From: Methylobacterium gossipiicola
GTDB taxonomy: Bacteria; Pseudomonadota; Alphaproteobacteria; Rhizobiales; Beijerinckiaceae
DNA: 45,077 nt
Assembly (NCBI RefSeq): GCF_900113485.1
Contig: NZ_FOPM01000029.1
Span: forward strand, 1 to 45,077
Reading direction: 5' to 3'
The translations under genes were made by a program, and so were the position numbers. The notes below the pieces were generated by a model. It searched no databases. It saw only the letters and a list, made by a program, of their open reading frames with translations, and was not told the DNA's origin. Within the stretch, counting starts at the first letter, position 1. Each line of letters begins with the position of its first letter. Shown piece by piece: positions 26,552 to 34,961 of the stretch.

Positions 26552-27628
26552 TCAGGCGAAGTGTTTCGAGAGCTTCAGGCCCTGGGCCTGATAATTGGAG
26601 CCCGCGCCCGCGCCGTAGAGGGTGGCCGGGATTTCGGCCATGCGCTCGTAGACGAGGCGGCCGACGATCTGGCCGTCTTCCAAGAGGAACGGCACGTCGC
26701 GGGAGCGCACTTCCAAGACGGCGCGAGCCCCTGCCCCGCCGGCCCCGGCGAAGCCGAAGCCCGGATCGAAGAAGCCGGCGTAATGCACCCGGAACTCGCC
26801 GACGAGGGGATCGAACGGCACCATCTCGGCGGCGTGGTCCGGCGGCACCTGCACGGCTTCCTTGGAGGCGAGGATGTAGAACTGCCCCGGATCGAGGATG
26901 AGCGCGCCCGACCCGTCGGCGGCGAGCGGCTCCCAGAACGCGGCGGTGCGATGCGCGCCCGGCCGGTCGACATCGACGAGGCCGGTGTGGCGCTTGGCCC
27001 GGTAGCCGATGAGGCCGTCGAAGCCGGCGAGATCGATGGAGACGGCGATGCCGCCCTGGAACGACGGCTGGCCCGCATCGACGAGGGGCGTCGCCGCGTG
27101 CAGGGCCGCGAGTTCCGCGTCCGTCAGGCGCGGCTCGCCCCGGCGGAAGCGGATCTGCGACAGGCGCGAGCCCGTGCGCACCATCACCGGGAAGGTGCGC
27201 GGCGAGATCTCGGCGTAGAGCGGGCCGTGATAGCCGGCCTCGACCCCATCGAAGGCCGTGCCTCGGTCCGTGATGACGCGGGTGAACACGTCGATCCGTC
27301 CCGTCGAACTCTTCGGGTTGGCGCTGGCCGCGAGGTCGGCCGGCAGGGCAAGGTGTTCCTGCAATTCGGCGATGTAGACGCAGCCCGTCTCCAGCACGGC
27401 GCCGCGCGTCAGGTCCATCTCGTGGAGCGCGAAGGCGTCGATGCAGGCCTGCACCGTGCGGGCGCCGGGCAGGAAGCTCGTACGCACCCTGAACACCCGG
27501 GCGCCGAGGCGCAGATCCAGGCTCGCCGGCTGGATCTGGTCGGGGGCGTAAGGCGTATCGGGCCGGATCGCCCCGGCCCGGGTCAGGGCCGCGATGCCTT
27601 GGGCGGCCAGAATTCCCGTGTTCTGCAT
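26552..27628 (-). CDS. dcd: dCTP deaminase, two-domain alphaproteobacterial form
   Basis: Deaminates dCTP to dUTP, feeding dTMP synthesis; cytoplasmic. At 358 residues it is about twice the length of E. coli Dcd, with two dUTPase/Dcd-like folds in tandem. The first half has IQPASLDLRLG near residue 31 and NPKSSTGRIDVFTRVITDRG near 104. The second half has GQFYILASKE, FRVHYAGFFDPGFG and a C-terminal GQIVGRLVYERM. The duplicated architecture matches PF06559-type enzymes known in this class. The start is the ATG at 27628; it is a single gene whose stop faces the kinase gene across the palindrome cluster. Confidence 0.92.
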   Translation of the reverse strand: MQNTGILAAQGIAALTRAGAIRPDTPYAPDQIQPASLDLRLGARVFRVRTSFLPGARTVQACIDAFALHEMDLTRGAVLETGCVYIAELQEHLALPADLAASANPKSSTGRIDVFTRVITDRGTAFDGVEAGYHGPLYAEISPRTFPVMVRTGSRLSQIRFRRGEPRLTDAELAALHAATPLVDAGQPSFQGGIAVSIDLAGFDGLIGYRAKRHTGLVDVDRPGAHRTAAFWEPLAADGSGALILDPGQFYILASKEAVQVPPDHAAEMVPFDPLVGEFRVHYAGFFDPGFGFAGAGGAGARAVLEVRSRDVPFLLEDGQIVGRLVYERMAEIPATLYGAGAGSNYQAQGLKLSKHFA

Positions 27629-27741
27629 GGCGTCCGGTCTCCTCGGGGCTTGGCCGCGCGCGACCGGGCGCCTCGTTCGCGAAGCATCGGCGGCATCCGC
27701 ATCAGTGTCGGGCGAACGGCCTAAGGTGGGGTTAAGTGTCC

Positions 27742-27808
27742 CTCACAAAACTCCCGCTGCACCGTCGTCTGCAGGACGAGAACCGTCCAGGGGCGGGAGT
27801 CGTGTGAG
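27742..27808. repeat. 67-nt palindromic repeat, copy A
   Basis: The ends form an imperfect stem, with ctcacaaaactcccg facing cgggagtcgtgtgag (14 of 16 positions pair). It is 67 nt and matches copy B at 37576-37642 at 49 of 67 positions without gaps. It ends five bases before the stop codon of the minus-strand gene 27814-28260; similarity continues over that TAG and the preceding GAG GCT codons. It probably acts as a 3'-end structure for that gene. Confidence 0.7.
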
Positions 27809-27813
27809 AGCCG

Positions 27814-28260
27814 CTAAGCCTCCGGCTCCCGTGGGGTCGCGAGGACGATCCGCGCGAGGGCGAGGCGGGCCAGCGCCCCCATGGCGATGAGCCCCGCCAT
27901 GGCACTCGCCAGCACCGGAAAGCCCGCCGGCCACGCGGCGAGCCCGAGGCCGAACAGCACGGCGCCGACGCCCGCCCCCGGTCCGACGGCGAGCACCACC
28001 GACGGCATCCCGACCATGCGGGGGGCCGGCCCGATGCGGCGCGCGACCCGGCGTCCGACGAGGCGCGCGGCCGCGTCGAGGAAAAGGGCAGCGAGGAGGG
28101 CGGCGGCCGCCCAGCCGTTCACCTCGGGCGCGCGCCACGCGAAGGCGCCCGCGAGTCCGGCCATGATCAGGCCGGCGAGCGGTCCCAGGAGCCGGCCCGG
28201 CCTCGGCAGGATGCTGGAAAAACGCGAGACGGTCTCGTCGACCACGCGGATGGTCCTCAT
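27814..28260 (-). CDS. Small membrane protein of unknown function
   Basis: A 148-residue protein with four hydrophobic segments: about 26-41 (LLGPLAGLIMAGLAGAF), 50-66 (AAAALLAALFLDAAARL), 84-107 and 113-137. Basic loops between them (VGRRVARRIG) favour a cytoplasmic side. The ATG at 28260 has a ggggag ribosome site 11 bases upstream; a GTG at 28320 would add 20 hydrophilic residues. It faces away from apaG. No family is recognised. Its last two codons and stop are part of the repeat similarity described for 27742-27808. Confidence 0.65.
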   Translation of the reverse strand: MRTIRVVDETVSRFSSILPRPGRLLGPLAGLIMAGLAGAFAWRAPEVNGWAAAALLAALFLDAAARLVGRRVARRIGPAPRMVGMPSVVLAVGPGAGVGAVLFGLGLAAWPAGFPVLASAMAGLIAMGALARLALARIVLATPREPEA

Positions 28261-28397
28261 GTGTGCACGGGTCTCCCCGTATTCGCCACGATTGACGCGG
28301 TTTTCGCCGGGCCGTACCACGGCGCCCTGAGCTTGTCGCGCGCCCCGCTGGAAAGCTGCGCGCCGCGCTCGGGCGGATCACGGAGGCGTGGAAGGCG

Positions 28398-28790
28398 ATG
28401 TACAAGGCTCAGACGCGCGGGATCAGCGTGACGGTCATGCCCCGTTTCGTCGAGGAGGAATCCTCGCCCGACGAGAGCCGTTATTTCTTCGCCTACACCG
28501 TGGAGATCGTGAACAACGGCTCCGAGCAGGTGCAGCTGCGCTCGCGCCACTGGCGCATCGTCGACGGGCGCGGGGCGACGCAGGAGGTGCGCGGCGCCGG
28601 CGTCGTCGGCAAGCAGCCGGTGCTCGATCCCGGCGAGTCGTTCAGCTACACCAGCGGCTGCCCCCTCACGACGCCTGACGGCGTCATGGCCGGCAGCTAC
28701 ACCATGGCGACGAATGCCGGTGAGAGCTTCGAGGCCGAGATCCCCGCCTTCTCCCTCGATTCGCCCCACGTCCGCCGCAGCGTCCATTAA
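28398..28790 (+). CDS. apaG: Co2+/Mg2+ efflux-associated protein ApaG
   Basis: The 130-residue protein forms a single fibronectin-III-like fold. Family signature: FFAYTVEIVNNG near residue 30, LRSRHWRIVDGRG, GVVGKQPVLDPGESFSYTSG, and the C-terminal FEAEIPAFSL. The biochemical role is unsettled; the name comes from a cobalt/magnesium phenotype in enterics. First gene of a plus-strand run, with argE starting four bases after its stop. Confidence 0.93.
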   Translation: MYKAQTRGISVTVMPRFVEEESSPDESRYFFAYTVEIVNNGSEQVQLRSRHWRIVDGRGATQEVRGAGVVGKQPVLDPGESFSYTSGCPLTTPDGVMAGSYTMATNAGESFEAEIPAFSLDSPHVRRSVH

Positions 28791-28794
28791 GGCG

Positions 28795-29967
28795 ATGCCC
28801 GGCGACGTTCCGAGCCAGGCTGTCCTCGACCTCCTGGCGCAGCTGGTCGCGTTCGACACCGAGAGTTCGAAATCGAACCTCGCCCTCGTCGACTTCGTCT
28901 CTGGATACCTCGACGGGCTTGGTGTGCCCTTCGTGCGGATTCCCAATGCCCAGGGCGACAAAGCCGCCCTGTTCGCCACGATCGGTCCGAGGATCGACGG
29001 CGGCGTCGTCCTGTCGGGCCACACCGACGTGGTGCCGGTGACGGGGCAGGCCTGGAGCACGGACCCGTTCACCCTGAGGGTGGCGGATGGGCGCGCCTAC
29101 GGGCGCGGCGCCGTCGACATGAAGGGCTTCTGCGCTCTGGCCCTGGCGGCGGTGCCGGACTTCCTCGCCGCCCCCCTCGTGCGGCCGATCCACATCCTCC
29201 TGTCCTACGACGAGGAGACCACCTGCCTCGGCGTCGCCGACACCATCGCGCGGTTCGGCGCCGACCTGCCGCGTCCGGGCGCCGTCATCGTGGGCGAACC
29301 TACGGATCTCGAGGTGGCGGACGCCCACAAGAGCATCGTCACCTACCTCACCACGGTGCACGGCCACGAGGCGCATTCGGCCAAACCGATGCTTGGCGCC
29401 AATGCCGTGATGGCGGCGGCCGATCTCGTGTCGGAACTCAACCGCATCGCAGACCTCATGATCGCGCGGGGCGATGCATCCGGCCGGTTCGATCCGCCCT
29501 CCACCACCGTCCATGTCGGCACCATGTCGGGCGGCACGGCCCGCAACATCCTGCCGAAGCTCTGTGCCTTCCACTGGGAGTTCCGGGGTCTGCCCGACCT
29601 CGACATGGGGGAAATCCCCGCCCTCTTCCAGGCGAAGGTGCAGCGCGTGCTCGCCGAACGGCTCAACCGCTACGGGGACTACGGGCGCATCGAGACCCTG
29701 GAGGAGGTCGCGGTTCCGGGCCTCGCGCCGGAGCCCGGCTCGGCGGCCGAGCGCCTCGCCCTGCGGGTGGCGGGGCGCAACCACACGGTCTCGGTGCCCT
29801 ATGCCACGGAGGCCGGACGCTTCCAGGTCGCCGGCATCCCCACGGTGGTGTGCGGGCCCGGTTCCATCGACCAGGCACACCAGCCCGACGAGTTCATCAC
29901 CCTGGCGGCCCTGGCCGCCGGCGAAGCCTTCATGCGTCGCCTGATTTCCGAGTGTGTCGTCCCGTGA
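28795..29967 (+). CDS. argE: Acetylornithine deacetylase
   Basis: Hydrolyses N-acetylornithine to ornithine in arginine biosynthesis; cytoplasmic zinc M20 peptidase fold. The 390-residue protein has the zinc motifs LSGHTDVVPV and GRGAVDMKGF, the catalytic SYDEETTCLG, the dimerisation domain (HGHEAHSAKPMLGANAV) and the final QAHQPDEFI. The ATG at 28795 matches the family start; an earlier ATG at 28714 lies inside apaG. argF and argD lie 2-5 kb away on the other strand, so the window carries three arginine steps in two transcripts. Confidence 0.93.
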   Translation: MPGDVPSQAVLDLLAQLVAFDTESSKSNLALVDFVSGYLDGLGVPFVRIPNAQGDKAALFATIGPRIDGGVVLSGHTDVVPVTGQAWSTDPFTLRVADGRAYGRGAVDMKGFCALALAAVPDFLAAPLVRPIHILLSYDEETTCLGVADTIARFGADLPRPGAVIVGEPTDLEVADAHKSIVTYLTTVHGHEAHSAKPMLGANAVMAAADLVSELNRIADLMIARGDASGRFDPPSTTVHVGTMSGGTARNILPKLCAFHWEFRGLPDLDMGEIPALFQAKVQRVLAERLNRYGDYGRIETLEEVAVPGLAPEPGSAAERLALRVAGRNHTVSVPYATEAGRFQVAGIPTVVCGPGSIDQAHQPDEFITLAALAAGEAFMRRLISECVVP

Positions 29968-30548
29968 GTCCCGTCACCACCCGTACCATCGCGGCCGACG
30001 GCCCGGTGAAGCTTCGCCCCCTCGAGCGCGAAGACCTGATGTTCGTGCATCAGCTCAACAACAACGACAGCATCATGCGCTACTGGTTCGAGGAGGCCTA
30101 CGAATCCTTCGCCGAACTGGCGCAGCTCTACGAGCGCAACATCCACAACCAGACGGAGCGGCGCTTCATCATCGCCACGGCGGAGGGGGCGCCCGCCGGC
30201 CTCGTCGAGCTCGTGGAGATCAACCACCTCCACCGGCGCTGCGAATTCCAGATCGCGATCCATCCGGCCTTCCAGGGCCAGGGCTACGCGCCGCGCGCCA
30301 CCCGCATCGCCATGGACTACGCCTTCAGCGTGCTCAACATTCACAAGCTCTACCTGCACGTGGACAAGGACAACGCCCGGGCCGTGCGGATCTACGAGCG
30401 CTGCGGCTTCGTTCCGGAGGGCATCCTCAAGGACGAGTTCTTCGTCAACGGCAAGTACCGCGACGCCGTGCGGATGTGCCTGTTCCAGCCGGCCTACCTC
30501 GCCCGGCGCGGCAGCGGCGAGATTGCCGAGCCGGTTCTGAAGGCCTGA
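29964..30548 (+). CDS. GNAT acetyltransferase, SpeG-like (spermidine N-acetyltransferase family)
   Basis: A 194-residue GNAT enzyme that transfers acetyl from acetyl-CoA to an amine, possibly a polyamine. Seen: VKLRPLEREDLMFVHQLNN near residue 14, WFEEAYESF, HRRCEFQIAIHPAFQGQGYA (acetyl-CoA pyrophosphate loop), KLYLHVDKDNARAVRIYERCGF and FFVNGKYRDAVRM, all close to SpeG. It starts with GTG at 29964, overlapping the argE stop (GTGA). It carries a C-terminal extension of about 15 residues. Polyamine specificity is inferred from similarity only. Confidence 0.85.
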   Translation: MSPVTTRTIAADGPVKLRPLEREDLMFVHQLNNNDSIMRYWFEEAYESFAELAQLYERNIHNQTERRFIIATAEGAPAGLVELVEINHLHRRCEFQIAIHPAFQGQGYAPRATRIAMDYAFSVLNIHKLYLHVDKDNARAVRIYERCGFVPEGILKDEFFVNGKYRDAVRMCLFQPAYLARRGSGEIAEPVLKA

Positions 30549-30577
30549 GGGCCGTCCCTTACGAAAGACCGACCGGC

Positions 30578-30862
30578 ATGATCGTCATCGCGCTCACCTA
30601 CGTCAAAAGCACCGAGGAGGCCGACCGCCACATGGAGGCGCACATGGCCTGGGTGAAGCGGGGCTATGCCGAGCACGGCTTCCTCGCCTCTGGCCGCAAG
30701 GTGCCGCGAACCGGCGGGGTGATTTTCGCGCGCGGGCCCCGCGAAGCCATCGAGGCCTATGTCGAGGCCGACCCGTTCCGCGTGCACGGCATCGCCGACT
30801 TCACGATCACCGAGATCGACGTGACCACGGCGGTCGCGGGGCTGGACGCCCTGAAGGGCTGA
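30578..30862 (+). CDS. YciI-family protein
   Basis: A 94-residue ferredoxin-like fold protein. It opens with MIVIALTYVKSTEEADRHME, then AHMAWVKRGYAEHGFLASGRKV with the conserved histidines, GGVIFARGPREAIEAYVEADPF and ADFTITEI. Members range from muconolactone-isomerase-like enzymes to proteins of unknown role; no reaction can be assigned. Last gene of the apaG-argE-speG-yciI run; only seven bases separate it from the convergent hslO. Confidence 0.88.
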   Translation: MIVIALTYVKSTEEADRHMEAHMAWVKRGYAEHGFLASGRKVPRTGGVIFARGPREAIEAYVEADPFRVHGIADFTITEIDVTTAVAGLDALKG

Positions 30863-30869
30863 TCCGCCC

Positions 30870-31895
30870 TCAACCGACGGCGGCCTGCGCCTCGACTTCC
30901 GCCGGGTCGAGGTCGTAGCGCCGCGAACAGAACTCGCAGGTGATGCCGATGCGGCCGTCGTCCGCGATCATGTCGCGGCGTTCCTGAGGGGAGAACGAGA
31001 CGATCATCGCCATGACGCGCTCGGGCGAGCATCGGCACTGTTCGCGCACCCCTTGTGCCTCGAACACCCGCACGCCGCGTTCGTGGAACAAGCGGTAGAG
31101 CAGGGTCTCGGACGACACCGCCGGATCGACGAGTTCGTGGTCCTCAATGGTGGAGACGAGGCTGCGGGCCTCGACCCAGGCATCGTCCTCGCCGCCCCCC
31201 TGCGCATCGAGGAGGGCGTGCCCCTCGGGGATATCGCCGGGCGGCAGGTCGGCCAGACGCGCCCGGTCGATGGATTGGGGCAGGAACTGCACGAGGAGGC
31301 CGCCCGCACGGTAGGTCGTGGTCCCGCCCGCGAACTCCTCCGCGACGGCGAGGCGGACTTGCGTCGGGATCTGCTCCGATTGGCGGAAATACTGGTGGGC
31401 CGCCTCTTCCAGGCTCTGGCCTTCGAGGGCGACGACGCCCTGGTAGCGGCTGCTCTGCGGCCCCTGGTCGATGGTCATGGCGAGGTACCCCTGCCCCATC
31501 AGGTCCGGGTTCTTCACCGGCGCGGCGCCCAAAGCCTCGACCCGTCCGGCATCGAACCGCGCCGTGGCCCGCACCCGGTCGGGCGCCTCGAAATCGACCA
31601 CGATCATCTCGACGGGACCGTCGGTCTTGGTCTGGAGCTGGAACCGACCCTCGAACTTCAGGGACGAGCCGAGGAGCACCGTGAGCGCCGCCGCTTCACC
31701 CAGCAGCCGCGCCACCGGGTCGGGATAGCCGTGGCGGCGCAGGATGGTGTCGACGGACGGGCCGAGGCGCACCACCCGGCCGCGCACGTCGAGGGCTTCC
31801 ACCGCGAAGGGCAGCACCACATCGTCGGCGCCCTCAATGACGGGGGCTTGCGCTGCGGGTCTGGCGGAATGTTCGGATTCGGCGGTCACTGGCAT
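30870..31895 (-). CDS. hslO: Hsp33 redox-regulated chaperone
   Basis: A cytoplasmic holdase activated by oxidation of four zinc-binding cysteines. The protein has 341 residues from the ATG at 31895. The C-terminal zinc centre is complete: CRC and, about 30 residues later, CEFC. The chaperone core shows DVRGRVVRLG, FEGRFQLQTKTDGPVEMIVVD-type strands and YQGVVALEG, plus an Asp/Gly-rich insert. Start choice is uncertain: an AAGGAG site touches the ATG at 31895 with no spacing but is six bases from an in-frame GTG at 31889; an ATG at 31940 also exists. It lies downstream of argF. Confidence 0.93.
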   Translation of the reverse strand: MPVTAESEHSARPAAQAPVIEGADDVVLPFAVEALDVRGRVVRLGPSVDTILRRHGYPDPVARLLGEAAALTVLLGSSLKFEGRFQLQTKTDGPVEMIVVDFEAPDRVRATARFDAGRVEALGAAPVKNPDLMGQGYLAMTIDQGPQSSRYQGVVALEGQSLEEAAHQYFRQSEQIPTQVRLAVAEEFAGGTTTYRAGGLLVQFLPQSIDRARLADLPPGDIPEGHALLDAQGGGEDDAWVEARSLVSTIEDHELVDPAVSSETLLYRLFHERGVRVFEAQGVREQCRCSPERVMAMIVSFSPQERRDMIADDGRIGITCEFCSRRYDLDPAEVEAQAAVG

Positions 31896-31901
31896 CTCCT
31901 T
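31896..31901 (-). promoter_or_regulatory. Shine-Dalgarno sequence that questions the hslO start
   Basis: ctcctt on plus is AAGGAG on minus. It directly abuts the ATG at 31895 but is ideally placed (six bases) for the GTG at 31889, two codons later. Confidence 0.55.
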
Positions 31902-32034
31902 CGGACGCGAAGGGCTGCGCACGGGAGTGTCGCCCGGCACGGCCGCGTCCGGCTCAGCCCCTCATATAGGATGCGAGTCCGGGCCGCGCGACGGGGGCCG
32001 CGTGTCGCGTCCCCGCCGACGGATACGCCCGTTC

Positions 32035-32988
32035 CTACAGGCCGGGCGCGTGCAGGCACCAGGCCAGGATGCCCTTCTGGGCATGCAGGCGGTTCTCGGC
32101 CTCGTCGAAGATCACCGATTGCGGACCGTCGATCACCTCGGCCGTGACCTCCTCGCCGCGATGGGCCGGCAGGCAGTGCATGAACAGGGCGTCCTTGGCC
32201 GCCGCCGCCATGAGCTTGGCATTCACCTGATAGGGCGAGAGCAGGTTGTGACGGTGGGTGTCGTCCTCGTCGCCCATCGACACCCAGCAATCCGTCACCA
32301 CGGCGTCGGCGCCGGCCACGGCTTCGAACGGGTCGGTGGTGACGTTGATCGTGGCGCCCTGCGCCCGCGCCCAGTCGAGGAGCGGCTGCGGCGTCGAGAG
32401 CTCCGGCGGCGCGGCGACGTTGAGGGTGAAGTCGAACCGCGCGGCGGCGTGGGCCCAGCTCGCCAGGACGTTGTTGGCGTCGCCCGACCACGCGATGGTA
32501 CGGCCCTTGATCGGGCCGCGGTGCTCCTCGAACGTCAGGACGTCCGCCATGATCTGGCAGGGATGCGACACCTTGGTGAGGGCGTTGATCACCGGCACGG
32601 TGGCGTGCTCGGCGAGTTCGAGCATGAGGTCGTGGTCGAGGATCCGGATCATGATCGCGTCGACGTAGCGGGACAGCACGCGGGCGGTGTCGCCAACGGT
32701 CTCGCCCCGGCCGAGCTGCATCTCGCTGCCCGTCAGCATGAGGGTCTCGCCGCCGAGTTCGCGCATGCCGACGTCGAACGACACCCGGGTGCGGGTGGAG
32801 GGCCGGTCGAACACCATCGCGAGGGTCTTGCCCACGAGGGGCCGCTCGGTCGCCACCTCGCCCTTGCGCCGGCGCGCCTTGATGGCAGCGGCGGCATCCA
32901 GCACCGTGCGCAGTTCCTGGGGCGAGAAATCCTTGAGGTCGAGGAAGTGGCGCGGGCCGGGTCCGGTCCCGTTGAGGGTGGTGGTCAT
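32035..32988 (-). CDS. argF: Ornithine carbamoyltransferase
   Basis: Forms citrulline from ornithine and carbamoyl phosphate; cytoplasmic trimer. The 317-residue protein has the carbamoyl-phosphate motif STRTR (64-68), HPCQ (142-145) and the ornithine-binding HCLP (271-274). The ATG at 32988 fits the family. It follows argD by about 40 bases, the standard argD-argF pair of alphaproteobacteria, and is followed by hslO 139 bases on. Confidence 0.96.
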   Translation of the reverse strand: MTTTLNGTGPGPRHFLDLKDFSPQELRTVLDAAAAIKARRRKGEVATERPLVGKTLAMVFDRPSTRTRVSFDVGMRELGGETLMLTGSEMQLGRGETVGDTARVLSRYVDAIMIRILDHDLMLELAEHATVPVINALTKVSHPCQIMADVLTFEEHRGPIKGRTIAWSGDANNVLASWAHAAARFDFTLNVAAPPELSTPQPLLDWARAQGATINVTTDPFEAVAGADAVVTDCWVSMGDEDDTHRHNLLSPYQVNAKLMAAAAKDALFMHCLPAHRGEEVTAEVIDGPQSVIFDEAENRLHAQKGILAWCLHAPGL

Positions 32989-33029
32989 GGGTCCGTTCTT
33001 CGTCTGACGGTTCGTCGTGGAGCCGGCCA

Positions 33030-34238
33030 TCACGCCGCCGCTCCCTGTCTCTTCGGGGCGAGCTTCTCGGCTTCGAGGCGGGTCGCCGTCGCATCGAGGC
33101 GTGCCACGGCCTCCGCCACATCCACATCGGTGACGATGAGGGGCGGCAACAGGCGCACGACGTTGTCGCCCGCCGGGATCACCAGGAGGTGCCCGTCCCG
33201 CGCTGCGGCGACGAATTCGGTGTTCGGCACGGCGAGCTTCAGACCGAGCATGAGGCCCTCGCCGCGAACCTCCGTGATCACGTCGGGATGGCTGTCCCGC
33301 AGGGCGGCGAGGCTCTGCTTCAGGCGTAGGCCGAGCGCCTCGACTCGAGCGAGGAAGCCGTTGCCCAGCACCACGTCGAGCACGGCGTTGCCCACCGCCA
33401 TGGCCAGGGGATTGCCGCCGAAGGTGGTGCCGTGGGTGCCGGCCGTCATGCCGCGCGCGGCCTCGGTCGTGGCAAGGCAGACGCCCAGGGGAAAGCCGCC
33501 GCCGATGCCCTTGGCCGCGCTCATGATGTCGGGCGTCACCCCCGACCATTCGTGGGCGAACAGACGGCCCGTGCGCCCGACGCCGGTCTGGACCTCGTCC
33601 ATGATGAGGAGCAGGCCATGCTGGTCGCACAGGGCGCGCAGGCGGCGCAGGTCGGTGTGCGGGATCACCCGCAGGCCGCCTTCGCCCTGGATCGGCTCGA
33701 TCATCAGGGCGGCGGTCTCAGGGCCGATGGCGACCTCGAGGGCGTCGAAATCCCCCGTCGGCACCTGATCGAACCCGTCCACCTTCGGGCCGAAGCCGTC
33801 GATGTACTTGGCCTGGCCCCCCGCCGCGATGGTGGCGAGGGTCCGCCCATGGAAGGCGCCCTCGAAGGTGATGATCCGGAACCGCTCGGGGTGTCCGCCT
33901 GCCGCATGGTACTTGCGCGCCATCTTGATGGCGGCCTCGTTGGCCTCGGCGCCGGAATTGGCGAAGAACGCCACGTCCGCGAAGGTCGCGTCCACGAGGC
34001 GCCGGCCCAGCCGTTCGCCCTCCGGAATCTCGAACAGGTTCGAGGTGTGCCAGAGCTTCTGGGCCTGGGTGGTCAGCGCCTCCACGAGGTGTGGGTGGGC
34101 GTGGCCCAGGGCATTCACCGCGATGCCGGCCCCGAAATCGAGGTATCGCTCGCCGTCGCGCGTCACGAGCCAGGCACCCTCGCCGCGCTCGAAGGCAATG
34201 GGGGCGCGGGCATAGGTCGGCAGAAGGGCGGATGTCAC
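33030..34238 (-). CDS. argD: Acetylornithine aminotransferase
   Basis: PLP enzyme converting N-acetylglutamate semialdehyde to N-acetylornithine; related enzymes also act in lysine synthesis. The protein has 402 residues, with NSGAEANEAAIKMAR (94-108), the cofactor aspartate in LLIMDEVQTGVGRTG, and the Schiff-base lysine Lys243 in SAAKGIGGGFPLG, then GTTFGGNPLA. It starts with GTG at 34238, where the family sequence begins; an in-frame start at 34358 would lie upstream of the likely promoter. A promoter and a 5' hairpin precede it. Confidence 0.95.
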   Translation of the reverse strand: MTSALLPTYARAPIAFERGEGAWLVTRDGERYLDFGAGIAVNALGHAHPHLVEALTTQAQKLWHTSNLFEIPEGERLGRRLVDATFADVAFFANSGAEANEAAIKMARKYHAAGGHPERFRIITFEGAFHGRTLATIAAGGQAKYIDGFGPKVDGFDQVPTGDFDALEVAIGPETAALMIEPIQGEGGLRVIPHTDLRRLRALCDQHGLLLIMDEVQTGVGRTGRLFAHEWSGVTPDIMSAAKGIGGGFPLGVCLATTEAARGMTAGTHGTTFGGNPLAMAVGNAVLDVVLGNGFLARVEALGLRLKQSLAALRDSHPDVITEVRGEGLMLGLKLAVPNTEFVAAARDGHLLVIPAGDNVVRLLPPLIVTDVDVAEAVARLDATATRLEAEKLAPKRQGAAA

Positions 34239-34292
34239 GATCCCGACTCCGTGTCGCGTGGCGGCGCGCGAGGGCAGCCGCACCAAATGAAA

Positions 34293-34318
34293 GTGCCGCC
34301 TCGACAAGGGGGCGGCAC
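34293..34318 (-). promoter_or_regulatory. Hairpin in the argD leader
   Basis: An 8-bp stem (34293-34300 with 34311-34318, ten-base loop) is followed on the minus strand by tttcattt. With the promoter proposed next to it, the hairpin would form the very 5' end of the argDF transcript, which suits a stabilising stem. If transcription starts further upstream, it could act as an attenuator. Confidence 0.45.
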
Positions 34319-34326
34319 GCGCGCGA

Positions 34327-34354
34327 TTACTAGAGAAAACGTCAATTCTGTCAA
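34327..34354 (-). promoter_or_regulatory. Probable sigma-70-type promoter of argDF
   Basis: On the minus strand TTGACA (34349-34354) and TAGTAA (34327-34332) are separated by 16 bases, in an unusually AT-rich patch. The start of transcription would fall near 34320, about 80 bases before the argD GTG. Confidence 0.5.
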
Positions 34355-34487
34355 TCATGGGCGGGGTTCACGCAGCCGACACGAGACTCCGCTACGCTTC
34401 TCGGGCACGAGGCCCGACGTGGCTTGCGTGCCGCGTGCGGACATGGTCAGAGCCGCCACGGAACAACCGACGGGGAGATGCGACCGG

Positions 34488-34961
34488 ATGAGCACGGCCA
34501 AGGAACGTCTGGAGGCCCTCGGCCTCACCCTGCCGAAAGCGGCGGCCCCCGTGGCGAACTACGTTCCGTTCGTCCGCACCGGCAACCTCGTGGTGATTTC
34601 GGGCCAGATCTGCTTCTCGGCCGACGGCAAGCTCGATCCCGCCCATGTGGGCAAGCTCGGCGCCGAGGTGTCGGTGGAGAGCGGCATCGCCGCCGCGCGC
34701 CTGTGCGCCATCAATGTCCTGGCTCAGGTCCAGGCGGCGGTGGGCGACCTCGACCACGGCGTGGTGCAATGCGTACGGCTGGGCGGCTTCATCAACGCCG
34801 TGCCGAGCTTCGCCGGCCTCGCCGGCATCATGAACGGCGCCTCCGACTTCATGGTGGCGGTGCTGGGCGACCGGGGACGGCACGCCCGCTCCACCGTCGG
34901 CGTCGCCGAACTGCCCCTCGACGCCGCCGTCGAGGTGGAGGCGATTTTCGAGGTCAAATGA
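34488..34961 (+). CDS. RidA-family protein (YjgF/YER057c/UK114)
   Basis: A 157-residue protein of the longer RidA subgroup, related to enamine/imine deaminases that detoxify 2-aminoacrylate. Sequence features: VPFVRTGNLVVISGQI near residue 26, AARLCAINVLAQVQAAVGDL, VVQCVRLGGFINAVPSF, and GRHARSTVGVAELPLDAAVEVEAIF with the substrate-binding arginine. The ATG at 34488 follows a ggggag site. The next gene overlaps its stop by four bases. Confidence 0.9.
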   Translation: MSTAKERLEALGLTLPKAAAPVANYVPFVRTGNLVVISGQICFSADGKLDPAHVGKLGAEVSVESGIAAARLCAINVLAQVQAAVGDLDHGVVQCVRLGGFINAVPSFAGLAGIMNGASDFMVAVLGDRGRHARSTVGVAELPLDAAVEVEAIFEVK

